DNA of 64,000 nt from positions 4,712,001 through 4,776,000 of the forward strand of contig JAILWY010000011.1 in NCBI GenBank assembly GCA_022113835.1, in the 5' to 3' direction. This DNA comes from Atopsyche davidsoni. Its lineage: Eukaryota > Arthropoda > Insecta > Trichoptera > Hydrobiosidae. Both the position numbers and the translations under genes were made by a program. Below are positions 23,301 to 38,300 of the stretch, piece by piece. The notes beneath the pieces are model-generated. The model searched no databases. It was not told where the DNA came from and saw only the letters and a program-made list of their open reading frames with translations. Each line of letters begins with the position of its first letter. Within the stretch, counting starts at the first letter, position 1.

Positions 23301-26300
23301 AGTTCTCTGGTCATCTCTGTAAGCTCGGCTGGCACTATCAGTCGGGACTCGGTACCTGGCACTAGGTGTGACAAGGAAAGGAGGCATCCACCTTATGGGG
23401 TGAATGCCGCGAAGCCTCGGAGTAACCTGAGCAAGATGGAACGAGCCGGGACGTGGTGTCTCTGCACTTGCTGATGCGCGTGCACGGACTCGATAATGAC
23501 CGGAAAAATATCACGAAAACGAAATACCCTTTTCTGAAGTTCGTTGTTAGGAGATTGTATTGAATTACCTTTGTAGCTTCTTATTAACTGTTCCGGAAAT
23601 ATTAACCAACCAACTGCGCAATTTGGTAAACAGTCATATGTATTTCCGGTTTTTGAGTGGACGATTTACTAAGACAGTAGTTTGAAAACCCCAACTAAAC
23701 AAAAAGTAAAATAAATAAATATATATTTTATATTTTTCTGTAGAATTCCACTGTGATGTGTTTTTTTATTTAGAGAGAAATATTTTTATTGATTTTCGAA
23801 ACTTTTTCCAAACAAATTTCACCGCAATGGTGGCACTTTCAAGCCGAGTGAAAATATCTTGAAATTCTCTGCCTAAAAATGCCAACACGGGAAGTTGGCG
23901 AAACTTGTCGCGGAAACAAATAAAAATTTGAAAAACCACTTAAAATAATTTTTTTTTATATTCGTATATATCTGAAAAATTTGAAAGCTGAGTGTGTCAA
24001 ACAAAATTACATGCAACGTCCTATAAACCCCATTGAACCCCACCCCACTTGGGTTTGAGTAACAAATTTATGAGTAGGTTAACTTATAGGATATATTTTA
24101 AAGTATTATTTGTTATATTATTATTGTTGCTTTATTAAATTGATGCTTACGTCACCAAAGGAGGCCATTCTGGGGGGGTATTCTCTCCGCGTACTGAGTC
24201 GGTCCGCCGAATAAATCCTCTCTTTAATGAATTTTTCATTCGTACGATCGCGTCTGCCAGCTCTAATGGCGGGGGCGTGAACGGGCCAAGATGGTGACTT
24301 ATTCGTAAATTGTGCGAGAATCGCGTGAATAGACGAGATGGAACAAAATTTCTCGGTCTTTGGCCCTGCAAGGCACTCCCTTGTCCAGCGAGATTCTAGT
24401 CTACTCTCCAACGAGTCTATTATATCATCATTCAAGTATTTATATTGTATCATATATTGTATCATCATCACTCAGTTAAGTATTTGTTAAAATAAATCGA
24501 CAATACTTCATTATTATTATCCAATTTATGAATTTCAATTTATGATACCTCGTGATTATTTTTTTTAAAAATATATACAAAAAAAGTATAACAAAATTAC
24601 CTCGTTTGGGTGCTTTATTGAGAAGACCTTCCTGTTTTATTTTATTATAAAATATCTTTAAATTAAATAGAACTATAAACAGGTTTTTTTTCTTAACCAA
24701 TTCAATTTACTATTAATAAAATATATACAGCTGCATACAAAAATGTGAGCATACATTTTTACTCTTCCATTCAAGCCTGGCCTTAAAATCTGCTCTTAAA
24801 AAATTGCGAATATCATATAAAGACAATAAATGTAATCTAGACTGGATTTTGAAACACTTGTGTTTTATTGGTTTTCTGCTTATTTATAGACTGTAATATA
24901 CCCCATCCCATGCTCGTTTTATATTGATTTATCTAAGCCAGCGATACACAACCTTTTTCTCCTTTAGGCCACATACATATGTTTTCTATGTTACACGGGC
25001 CGCAACCTTTTTTAGGTCATCCAATTTAAATTTGTTAGTTACATTTACTCCCCATGTAATAAACAAAACACAAAACCTAGATATGTCCAAACAATTATTT
25101 GAAAATGAGTGAAATATTTTATATTGAGACAAACTTCTCAAGGTGAGAATCGCTAGTCTAAAAGATACCAATCCTCATAGGACCTATCTTCTTCGGGTGC
25201 CTCTCCTCAGAAGAGGTAGGCGACCATCTTACTGAGCATACACTTATGCTAAGCCAGTATTCTAGTCCCCCGGTCCTTCTATACCGCAGTTTTATATTCA
25301 AAGAAAAATTCTGCATACTGCTGCTACCCAATAGCATTATTATATAATCCTTATTATACCTATACAAAATATAATCTAAAATACAATGTTGCAATGTGCA
25401 TTTCAGGTTCGCACTAAGTCTCGTGATAGTCAATCCAGTGATAGCCAAGCGACGGCCATCCCCAATGCAGTGCTGCGGGGAGTGGCAGCACGGCGGGGAG
25501 CCCCCGGGGCCAGACCGGGCATGCACGGGCCACACGGGCCCCATGGGCCACACGGGCCACACGGGCCCCACGGGCCCCATGGCCAGCACGTGCAGCACGG
25601 CCGCCATGGCCACCAGGCCGTCCTGGAGCACGACGAGAACCTCTCAGACAAGGAGATCTTCCCGGGACAACACCACCCACACAATCAGGTATGTGTACTC
25701 TAAATCAAAAACTTGTGGCTCGCCTACATTCATATCCCGCACATACTTAACGCTACATGATTTATTAAGATTGATATACTCAAATTACTGATTTTCAATA
25801 TTAAGCGTTCGTCTTCCGATAGTTATGATATCGTCTATAAAAAAATATTTATATTTTAACTTCTAAGCTTGGATAAAGCGTTTTCAACGATATCAAATCA
25901 AACATTTTCTATTGCAGCATTATTAATCTATTATGATAATTATATAAAACCAAATATCCTCACCATATTATACATGGTTTTTTCTATTATATGAAGTAAG
26001 TGCTTAAAATGCCCAATTAATTTTGTAAAAATAAATTGTTTGTAAATGATAAATATATTTTCACATGATGTCATGTATGAGCTTTGAAACGTGATTTGTC
26101 ATCAATTGAATTGATTTTCATTATAAATATTAAATTGCGCTTGAATTGTAGCAGCCGCACACTCACAGCTCCACCCCTCTGATATGCCCTACCATTTATA
26201 TGTGTCGTAACGTTGTTCTCTCCATGTTTATTGTTTCTCTTCATACTTTTATTTCATTACATGATAAACATTAATGGTTACTTTTCTCTCGCTCTGTCTC

Positions 26301-29300
26301 TATCTCTGTCTTTGTCTGTCTCTTCATGCCTCGTCTACTGTTTCTGTCTATTCGATGTTTTGCCCCTTGTGTAATGAAGATCAGGTTAGAAAATGTGCAT
26401 TTGACTACAGTACAATTAAAATATTATACAAGTATTTAAAATCTCCTCGTAAATATTTATTCATACTTTTTTTTTACGTGCACCTATTTGTTATTAAAAA
26501 TCATGCAATTACTTTTTTCTTGTTTCTAATGTTGAGTATATTTAAAGTATTTGTGCCAAAACCTATTTTTACATTCATTGAATCCTCTCAAAAGCACATT
26601 TTCAAACAACGATCAAGTACTTTGGACGTCTACGGACAAAAGCACTTCTGAACAAACTGTCCTTTCTTCTATGATCATATTCCTTGCTTCTTATTATTTA
26701 AAATGCTAATCTTTTTTAAACTTTATAATAATTAAAATAAAATATCAAATTTATTGTTAAGAGTTGGGATAAAACTAATGAGTGAATTTCATTATGATAG
26801 AGAATATCGATAGACAGTTTTGAAATGATCATAGATGGACAAATAAAATGCTTTGTAGAATAACTAGGGTAAAAAAAAAAACACAAAAAACTGGGCGTAT
26901 ATTAAAAAAAACTACTTTATATCCATAATCATCAAAAGAGTAAGCATTAAGCGACAAATTGTTTTTTTTTATGTAAAATTATACATTGACCGAATTGTCA
27001 ATTCTTTTAGCCGATCATTTTTTTTTTCAATAAAACTAAAAACTAAAGCATTGTGTCTATCATATGACATTTCAATAAAATATAATAAATGCTATTTCTA
27101 AATCTCACCAAATTTTATGCAACAACTATATGTGTCAATTTATTTACTCGTTATTTATATAGGTGTCCCAAAATTCACTCACAGACAGGTTAATAGTAAT
27201 TTTTTGATTGATTCATAAAGTATACAGTACAGGGGTATGTACGAAATAGTATATCGGGTAAATGGCCTCCAATGATGGCACTTATGATGAGGCAATGAGA
27301 CTCATTTTCATCTTGATGGCTCGGTCAATCGACAAGATTCAGAAAATCTATAAGTTGAGAAATAAATGCATCCAAAATGAGTTTGGTGCAGGTTTTGGGC
27401 TAAAAGCATCATCGTACCATTATTCTTCAAAAATGCAACCATTCAGGCAATAAAATTTTAGTAGTATCGCTATTGCGACATGATAATCAACAAAACTGTG
27501 CCAAGCGCCATACCGTCCGTCAAACAATGCAATAACTTTCCATCAAAATTACTTCTTGCGTGAGCTTTGGGACACCTACATTATTAAGATTCTATGTAAA
27601 GAAAAAATCTCATAGTTCATGATAAATATTTTAAGTCTGCCAGTTTATAATGTAAGGTTTTTTCAATAGACGCTCAATATTGGATATGGTACACTCACAA
27701 TAAAACTCACTAAGTATATTTTGACAGTATTCACAGAAGCAAAAAGAGATTTTGCTGAAATGAAATAATTTCATTGAGAATGTAATTTTGCCTTTCATCG
27801 TTCGTACCATGCTGGGTCACCTTTAAAATATGCACAGGATTTTAACAATTAATTTCTCGGCTATGCGTCTCACGATAATCCGTCAATTATTATTCAACTT
27901 GCAATGACTCTGTTGGGTTCATTTATAATTTTGTTTTTATTATGTTGAACATTTACACCACTACAGATCCGACAGACAACAAACATCCCGTAAACCGAAT
28001 CACAAAACTTCTTTGAAACTTATAAATTAGAAAAAATTATAATAGCTGAAGCAAAATATATGCTTTATAAATTTAATTAAATTGATCCAATCCTACATAA
28101 TCTGATTTCACATTTCTTAAGTGATAAAAATCTTTTGATCGATTCTTACGACTCAACACTTAGATAGCATTCAATGAAGGCTTACTATAAATATTATTTA
28201 ACATTGTTAAATCATTCGTTTCTAATTGTTTTCATAGCTATCACAATTCACCTGTGTCCAAATCTAAAAGCATTACCCCGAATCACAACTGAATTCTAAC
28301 CTATCATGATATACTAACATAACTTAACATTTCAGAGAAATTACATGTAGGGATATACTAAGGCTTAGACATTTTAAACAATAAATATAATCGTCCTTCT
28401 TGCAAAATCCATCATTCTAAAAACCATATGTGCGCTAGTTACAATTAGCTTTTAATGAATATATTTTGAATATTAATACTTTTTGTCAACAACTATTCAC
28501 TTATTACAACAAAAGTATTTATTTTTAAGTATGGTAGAATGACAGAAAATTAAACTTTCATTGATATCTGATGCCGAATTGTTTCTTGTTAATCAGATTG
28601 CTTGTTTAATTCAGCCATGTTGAAAGAAAAATTTGAGTAAAAACCAATGCATTATTAAAGGGGACTCGTCATTAAATTTTTTTTAATATACAGGTGCACC
28701 TAATTGCTGGTATAAATGTTAAGCTTAAATCTTTACGAGGCAACTTCAGATTGCCTGTGTTTGTTCAAGTTACTCTTCAAAACATAAAATTCATGATTGC
28801 CTTTAAGCAGAATAAAAATTACGGTTCATTTCACTTTGCTTGAAAAATCTTCAATTAATCTCAAAAGTAATAAAAGAAAATGTTTATGCCCTGTAGCAGA
28901 ATTTTTATGCAATTTTAGAGAAACTGCTTTGACCGCATCGCTTAATTAATTAAATTAACACAAATGCTTTATTAGGTACACTTCTATTTGCATCTTTACA
29001 AAAGATGCATATATAGCAGATATTATCCAAGTGCCACGTAAATACAAAAGAAATAAGCTTAATATCAAATATCAGCAATTAAGAATGGTATATTGATTGA
29101 AAATCACATTTTTTAAGTCTTACAATTGAATACACGAGTTACTGTGAGGAAGTACCATTTACATGACTATTATTATTGGTCTTATACATTTGTATAAGAA
29201 AAAAAATACTAATAAAATGTCTCAGCCTTTCCGACTCCCCTTTTCATATTAACTATTGGAAATATTATGTACGACATTCATTGGGATTTTAATCCGAACT

Positions 29301-32300
29301 TACCTTTTTTTAGGTTTTTATTTTATGCACCATTCATTACTTAACTTTACGCACTAAATTAGAATTACATTAGTACTTTTTACATTTTTTTTACAATTCA
29401 TAAAACTGATTTTAAAAAAATTATTATTTGATATTTCATATCATGCATATCAAATTAGGGATGCACAATTTTTTTATACTGAAGATTTATGAAGTATTCA
29501 TTTCTCAGTAAATACTGTGTATTTTTTTTTAATGTTACTTGCACTTATCAATCAGATAATTACTCATCTCTCCGCACTCTTTTAATCATACTTGCACATT
29601 TTTTTCATTGAATTACAGAGATATGGATAAATCCCAATGCTTGTCCCTTGAACAGATCTACAATATGCAATAAAGGGTCAGAACATTTCAGCACTGCTTT
29701 TTTAGCGCAGCTATTTCAATGTATGGACATTTCAGCAAGGAATCGTATCTAATCAAACAACGCGTTATTGTTACAAGCTCCGAGAATATCCCTCTAAGCA
29801 TGTTTTACCTCTTTCCCAACCTCATTTACGACTCGCATGGTTCTGTTACTTTTTTTAACCCATAAGAGATTCTTGCTGATATGTCTAGAGTTCAAATGAC
29901 TGTGCGAAAGGGCTTTACTGAAGTGTCCCACCTTGTGCTATGAATAGTACATAACAAACTGACTAAAATGGTTTCTGCAACTCTGACACACTCATACAGC
30001 CTACGTCAGGATTCGGTACTGGCCTGCTTAAGAGTATATTCGACAAAATAACCCCGGGGGTAAGGCCCAAAACAATCATATATCTTACTAACCTCTTTAT
30101 ATTGTCTTTGTTTTTTTGATATATTACAATAACATTTTTATTTAATATCTTTAGTTTAAAGTTACCCGGACACCTTCAAGCTGCTTGACAGGCTAAAAAT
30201 GAATTGAAACAATTCGATCCTTTGAAGGACCCGACAGCTTCAGTTCTGGTGCTTGTCAAGGGGCTTGATGCTGTACGAGTTGATATTATATTCCTAGCCA
30301 GTTTGAATACGAATATCTCATATTTGCCGTAAATGCGCTTTGCAGTATTTTGTTAATAGACTACATTGACCAAAATAAAACTTGCATAGATTTGAGTAGA
30401 AATACTTGGGAGCCCTAAAGTTTGTACACGGCAAAGGCGCTACCAATTCATACCTTAGGCACTAGTGCAAATATATATCCATACAGACTTGTAATTTTCA
30501 ACATAGACCTATCCCAAACACATTGAGAAGACTATGTCATGGTATAACCTTATTATCATTGTGTTGATACAAGCTCCAGTTAGTTACATTACATGTAGAT
30601 AGACCGATCAATTTTCTAGAGGCAAATCTATAGATTCTGGTGCACATATTCACCTAGATATATATAAATATTCACATTTTTATATTTACATATATAGGTA
30701 CTTACACAAGTTTTTAACTTAAAACAGAAAGCCAACCATACAATGTAATACAATACTCATCATTAATTATTTTATATTTTCTTTTGGACTATTTTTTTTT
30801 TTTATTCTCGAAAATAATTTTAAATGCTGACTGAGTTTATTGCTCAGACAAAATCATTGATAGTAAATTTTGTACTGGTAAGTAGTTGACAATTGGCTTT
30901 CTGTTTCTTTTACACCAAAAGCACATTATAAAATTTAAAAAAATTAACGTTTATATATTAGAATTGTAAGCCCCTTTTTAAGTACGTAAAATATAAACAT
31001 CCCTTGTTGCAGTTTTACTGAAGCATGTCTTTAGATGATGACTTAGCATTGTTGCACAAATCTTTAGACCAGCAATGAAATAAAATTTACCGTAATAAAA
31101 ACCCAGCTGTAGTCAAGTCTGCCCAACCAATCTTAATACTAACGTAATATTTAATAATTGTATCAATGAATACAATTACACTGAGATTAAATTGAATATA
31201 TTAACCTTTATACAAATTAATTTCTTGCTATTCTTTTGACTCTTGATAAATTGTTCATTACATGGCCAACAAAATAATTATGGCTATTATCATGTAACGT
31301 TTCAACCATCGTGTTTCTTTATACTAGTCTTCCCTCTCTTAGTTCTCGTTTGAATATTTCATTATCTAGCTGTTATCTCACCACTATCAACCTTCAAAAA
31401 TTATCTTCCCTTATTGTATTTTCTCTTGTAGACGTAGAAACAATCACCGTTGTTTATCTAGTGTTTTTTTTTTTAGTTTATAAAATGATACAAACCAAGG
31501 TGCCACCTTATTACTTGGACCAATTTGGTGGTACTCTCCTAATTTAATGTTGAAATGCATTACTTAGGAATATCCATGAAGTATTTGGTGTTTTTTATTG
31601 CAAATTTATTTTATTCATACATAAACACTCTAGGATTTGAAAATAACCCCAGCCTGCCTGTAAACTTAGTGAAAATAATCAAAACTCCACCATATCACAT
31701 TTAAAGTAGTATTATCTACCATTTTTTGACTATTGTATTGTTCATACTATCTATACAAATAGGTCTGTAATTGGCAATATTATTTAGTTGAATGCTTTTT
31801 TTAGTAAACAGCAGGCACCGAGTTAAGAAATATTCTGGGTTATTGCAAACAACATCAAATGATAATTGTAAAAACTAGCTTTTTTGTACAATCGTCAAGG
31901 TTTAGATTTTTTTCTCAATAGATAATTTAATCGGAGAATAGCATAAATCGAGATTCTCTATACTTAGTATAGACTTTTCATTTAGTTTAGCATTACTAGT
32001 TCGATATAATTTTAATTTCTTTTTTCTGTGGATTATAATGAACTAATCAAAAGGAATTTCTCCACAGTTTTCTAACTAACAAAGTTTACTTTTATCACAA
32101 ATCAATGCTAAAATAACTACAGGAAGTGTCGTATAAGTAAATGTCTCTCCGATACTTCAGTGTTTGTTCCACAAATAATGCTAAGTCAATTTTTATAAGT
32201 ATTCATGATATAAATTTGATATATGATGAGGGCAGAATAAACACAAGCCGAGCAGGCAAATAGTTTTTCTTGCTTAAGATCATCAATAGCCTTATCTGAA

Positions 32301-35300
32301 AAATAGGCAGCTGCTTGCAAAGTCAGTAGATGATGAAGCCGTAGAAAAAATTAAGTAAAATTCTAATGACTATTGAGGTTAAAATTATCCTGTTTAAAAA
32401 AAATACAAAGTGAAACAAACACTGATGAGAGAACGGTGTGTCTGATTGTGTAATGTGCGGACAGCAGCCGTCACACTCCGCCATACCCGCAATCGAAATC
32501 ACTAAAGATGCTACGCCTGACGCTCGACCGGAGGAGCCCCCCAGAGCGCCGCGCAGCCCGCATCGCCAGCCTACAGTAACCACCCCTCATTACCCTCATA
32601 CCTCATTACCCGCATTACCTGCATTACCTGCATTACCCTCTCTCTGTCTCTTTCTTGCTGACAACCGACAACTGCACCGGATCTTTGTTGAAAGACTTCA
32701 GCAGAACTCTTTACAGAATTAAAGTGTGTTGTGTTTTGAGCTGTTGATTTTTGTCAGCAATCAAAACTCTTTACGCAATCAAATTGTGACGTCGTGATAT
32801 CTGATTTGATTTGGTGTTTCTCTCTTAACACTGCTGCTTTGCTTATTTGTCGTACAATTAGAATTGCTATCACAGTGATGGCTGTAATCTTTTTGTAACA
32901 TTAAAAATTTGTAACTTGAACGAGAAACATTGGATCATATTCATGTCATTAAATTCATTTTGGATCTCATTATTTCTATTGAGATAATTGTCAGGCTGCG
33001 CTCGAAATTTTGTTTTCAACATTTTTTAATTTCGACACACTAATGGTTAAACTGAATTTATGCTATTGAGTAATGTGAGAATCGAAGGCCATCTCTCCGA
33101 TTTCATTTGAATTGAATTGTAACTAAACTGAAGACTTTGAATGCATCCAAACAGTGCAAGTGTACTTCTCTCGACTCTTGACACAAACAATCTGCCCTGC
33201 ACCAATTCTCATGTGAAGCTGTTTGTGATTTGAATATTTTTGCTTTGCATGTACGCTTCTGTGATAGCCAACGACTAACCCTAGAATATTCCAGGTTTGT
33301 TACTTATTTTCATGTTATAATTAAACCGAGTGCTTCAAAGTAACTAATTAATACTGAAAAATCTTAAAAATTACTAAACAATACATGCATACTTTCCCTG
33401 TGTTAGGAATGAAATTGTCCACAACCACAATCCTAATCAAAGAATAATCTACACATGAAGGTCAATAGCTCTGTCGAACTATAAATTATACTCCTGATAT
33501 CAGTTTTAGAGCTTTAAACTTAGTAATCACATAACCAATAACAACTGTGTATATCGTATACATATATCAAATAAATAACACTTTCTTCTATATCATATAT
33601 TTCATTACATGACGTTCTGATAAACAGAGAGCTCGTGAACATTTAATGTCATTTATTATTGATTGATTTTATATTCCTTAGTACTATCCACAAAATTTCA
33701 ATTTTCAATTATTTACTATGAAGCACACGGTATAATATTACAATACTTACGACTCTAACGTGTATTTTTATAATGAAATGACAGCGCCAAACACATACAT
33801 TATATTTAATAATATTATGACAAGCAATTATGTGAGCTATAAATTCACAAATAACTTGTAAACCATTTCAATAATTTATAAAACCAAATCATAAAAACAC
33901 AAAATCTTTGCATGAATGTACATAGTATTATGCAATTGGTGTTTATTTATTTTTACAAGAAGGTTTTTCCTACGTGTTTTGTTTATTGCATGCAACGTTT
34001 AACAGGTGGAGTTGTCTCCTTTTTTCTATTTGGGTTTAGTCGGTGTTGTCTTACCAGTGATGTGGTATCGATTGGATTTCTTTTATCGTAACAAACTATC
34101 TTTGTATTAATTTATGTATAAAGACTACATCACACTATTTTCATATATTTTTAAATACTTTTTTTATTGTTACCCACAAGTTTAATAATTTTGATGAGCA
34201 CTTTATATGTGTCTTTGTGGAAAATTGTGAATTTCCATGTATTAAACAATTTGTACAGATTTTACAGGTCTGAAACATGTTAGTACGTTGAATTATTATA
34301 GTACTTTATTATTTCCTACTTATAATAGAAAGACGAATGAATGAAAATTTTGGCACAAAATAAATGGAATATTACAAAAAATATGAGAAATGCAATGTTT
34401 ACTAAGTCAATTTTTAATATTAAAATATTTGTGTGTTATCTAAATACTAATACTATCAAAAGAGGATATAGTTAGAAATATGAAAAATGCTCAATCTATA
34501 ACAAAAGGTTAACTTACCTTAAAATATAAAATTGATATGAATCCAAAAAAGTTGCTTCATTTATAAAAATATACCACCAACTTAAAAATATCATGTACAG
34601 TTGAACGCATCTTTTTCATTCATGATACTCGTACAATCAACTCTATGTTATTTTTGATGCTAATATACTGATTGCAAAAAAAATCATCTATCAATATTTA
34701 AAACTGGGAGTACATACAATAATTTTTATGAAAATTATTCAACTTTTTCTATTTTTGTATGCAAGAGATACGAATGGACCATGTATATTCTAAAAAATCA
34801 TAATATACCTCACCATCATCCTTACAATATTTCACCTGCAAATAACCATACAGCAGCAGCCGATGACCACAGGACCACAGCAACAAAATCAACAGCAGCT
34901 CAATCAGCAGCAACTCAACCAGCAGCAACTCAACCAGCAGCTCAACCAACAACACAATCAGCAGCCTGGCTTTGGCAACCGCAACGTCGGCCCTAACCGC
35001 GCCGGAACGGTGCCAGGTCGCCGCGCTCCCGGGGGCCCTGGAGGGGTCGGGGGTGTGGGGGTGCCTGGTGCTCAGCAGGCAGGCATGCAACAAAAAAGAG
35101 GACAGCGCTACTTTGTAGCTCTATTTGACTATGATCCTGCCACCATGAGCCCCAACCCGGACGCTTGCGATGAAGAACTACCTTTTAGTGAGGGTGATAC
35201 TATAAAGGTTTGTCCAGTATTGTTAGTGTGGATTCATAATTTACCGAATAATATTCAAGTTTACATTTACTGAATGTTACTTCACTCAATTTTGAAATAC

Positions 35301-38300
35301 TTCTACTAGCAACAAAGCTCAAAGCTTTAATTTTTATGACTAATGATTCCTGAAATATCTTAGGCATCATCATTCCTATAAAAAAAATGTTTTTATTGCT
35401 TAAGAAAGTCATTCTCTTTTTTCAACATGAACATTTTAAATAAAAAGAAATATAAATACCGAAAAGAATGTGATTAATCCTGTATTTATTTGTACAATAC
35501 CTGTAGATGTTGGGAGATAAGGATGCAGATGGGTTCTACTGGGGGGAGTGTCGCGGACGACGTGGCTTCGTTCCGCACAATATGATAGTCGAGATCGGAG
35601 AAGCCGAAGCGCGTGGCGCGGCTGGAGGGGGTGTTGGCGGTCTGGGAGCACCCGGTGCCGTCAAGAGGATGGTGGCTCTATATGACTACGACCCGCAGGA
35701 GCTCAGTCCCAATGTAGATGCTGAGGTTATTTGCAACACTATTTAACCAGATAAAGTTAACTGTCTTTAGATACAGCTGTATTAGATAATCATGCATTTG
35801 CAATACAAAGAAGTAAATTGTTATTATTATGAAACAAACCATATTTATCTATTTTATTTTTGTTATTTTTTATTTGAATTGACTTTTTTATAAATTTTAT
35901 ACTAAGAGCATTTTCCTTGCATTCATAGGGTGAATGATTGCTCATTTTAATCATGCATTCCGTGAGGGATTGTGAAAATTAAATTCGGGACCTAACTGAT
36001 CAATTTACAATATAATATTATACTTTCCAGCAAGTGGAGTTGAGCTTCCAAACAGGGCAGCTGATTCTCGTATACGGCGAAATGGATGACGACGGCTTCT
36101 TCATGGGCGAGATTGACGGCATCCGAGGTCTCGTTCCCTCCAATTTCCTGGCTGATGCTCAGGACCAGTACGGCACGGGCCAGCCCGGGCAGCCCGGGAG
36201 CCTCAACCAGTCGCAGCCGCCAGGTCAATATACCAGCCTCCCTTACGCTGCCTCTTCTGTGCCCAATCAAGGACTTATAATGAAAACACGTTTTTTATAG
36301 ACTTATAGGGAAATATGCTGGGTGCACACGAATATACGATTTTTTTATATTTTTTTTTTAATCAGAAGCTTCTTGTAATAGGTAAGAAAGTTATTCTCTT
36401 GATATTCTCTGCTTTCTCATGTATTTTTTTTTCAATTTGACACGCATTTTATAAAGTCATTTTTTGACACTAAAGACCTAATCTTAAAATGAAAGCATGA
36501 TTATTATGTTTGTTTTTTGATTCATCAGGAATTTTAATGATTTGATGATTTCATTATTCAAGTTAAAAATAGATTTTTACTAATCTGCATAACACACTCC
36601 ACTAATAAAAATTTCAACTCTATAACCGAGAACTGCACTCAAAGAGAAGATACTTTACCATTATTTTTTCACAACATAGTAGAATGAATGAAAATATCTG
36701 GAACCCTTAAAACTTATTAGCCGATAGTTGTATGATATCATCACATTGACTATACCTTACATAGATTCTTCTAGCTTTAACAAACTCACCCGACTGAACC
36801 TGAATACCTCATGTGGTGTTGTATTTTTTCTTGAGTAAAAAAAAATCACTACACAGAATTTTTAAAAATGGAGTGCTTTAGACAGACAAGTATCAATAGT
36901 TTAATAAAGAAACTGCCACAACCTATCCTAACATTTCAAACGAACCTAACCTAACTTTTTAACTGGATATTGATTAATTTTTTATAGTTGGGTTTATCAA
37001 GGCATTTCTGACAGGACGACAGAACCACACATAAGTACATTTCATTAAAATAATATGTATACCTATAGAAATTTCTATTTCTTTTACCCGTAATACTTCC
37101 TAGTTCAATAAACAACCATCTAGCAATCTTTTACAATAACACACGTCTTGCCAAACGATGTATACATATTTGAATAAAAACAAGTTTTCACACAAAATTA
37201 AATAAAACTGTTATAAAAGATTGCTCTTAGAATCTAAATATTCATTGTGTTGATTAGTTGGACAATTATTCTGTAGTCAGACATGTTGGAGTATTTAAGC
37301 ACATTTATTGAAAGCCCATCCCGGACGCTATTATAGAAGAAAATATTAAACTATGCTGTTTTGGAAATAATGAAGACCAACCGACGTCCAATTGCCTCGG
37401 ATCGTCCGCTAATTTATCAATCCAAACAGTTTATGATGAAATAATGTCGGCTTCAGTTGAGAATCGATTTTTTGATAGATTAATTAATATCCTTGATTTA
37501 TACCCATCGTAGTTGTGGTTTCCATAAATTTTGTAGTCTGAGTTTTCATTTAAGTTCTTGATATATTTTTAGATCAGAAGTCTTCAAAATTAATTCAAAA
37601 TTAACACACGATTACTCAAGAAAAATCATTGGTAATATTAAATTAGTTATTTGAAGAATTCTGATTAATGTTATTATTAAGTTTTAAAGCAAATTAGCCA
37701 TCATTCATATTTTTGTCGGTTATTTTTAACCCGAACAAGCATCTGATACTACTTTTTTACTAAGTGTCTATTGATTGTTATTAATTTATCTGTATTAAAT
37801 AAATAACTGGTATTTAAATTACAATTAATAGGTTGAGAATATTCTTTTTATCTAGACAAAGATATTTCAATATTTAACACAATTTTATTTATAAACTGTT
37901 GTACTAACATTAATTTAAATAAATTGATAAATTTAGACCTCATGCAAACTGTGACATGTAGGGGGTTTACTTTTTCCAAGATTTCTAGGTTTTTCCGATT
38001 AATTATATCTAGACAGTCTGAAATGGACCGGTGAATGCAGTATCACATGCTTACGTATTTTATAAAGTAATTAAAATATTAAGTTTATGTTTAATTAAGT
38101 TCATTATAAGCCCCATGACATAGCACCAAACGCTCCTCAAACAATTTAAATTATTTTCAATACTCAGCACATAAGCACTATACAATGTTATGAACCAACA
38201 ATTTACATATCACACGGAAGAAGTGTCGCATGGACCCTTTGGTGTTATCTCACAATTACTTTTAAGATCATAATGCTTGGTATTTTGAAACCCAAATCAG

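Larger units (their letters stand above)
19761..24930. other. RIM-BP intron between FN3-III exons
   Basis: Mostly AT-rich with islands of higher GC at about 20330-20520, 21000-21160, 22600-22890, 23320-23480 and 24150-24370. None contains a recognisable exon. Contains repeat-family member 5 and the (CCCTCCA)n tract. Confidence 0.5.
25689..34853. other. Long RIM-BP intron region with one candidate exon
   Basis: About 9 kb of AT-rich DNA broken only by the mariner-like MITE at 27162-27576 and the candidate exon 32465-32575. I see no other transposon, gene or RNA. A possible extra acceptor lies at 26151 (TTGTAG|CAGCCGCACACTC) but has no good donor. Confidence 0.5.

Noticed and set aside
26152..26200. 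Possible exon starting QPHTHSSTPL after TTGTAG
   Set aside because: No acceptable donor follows in frame; it resembles the 32465 exon only in the first two residues and by composition.
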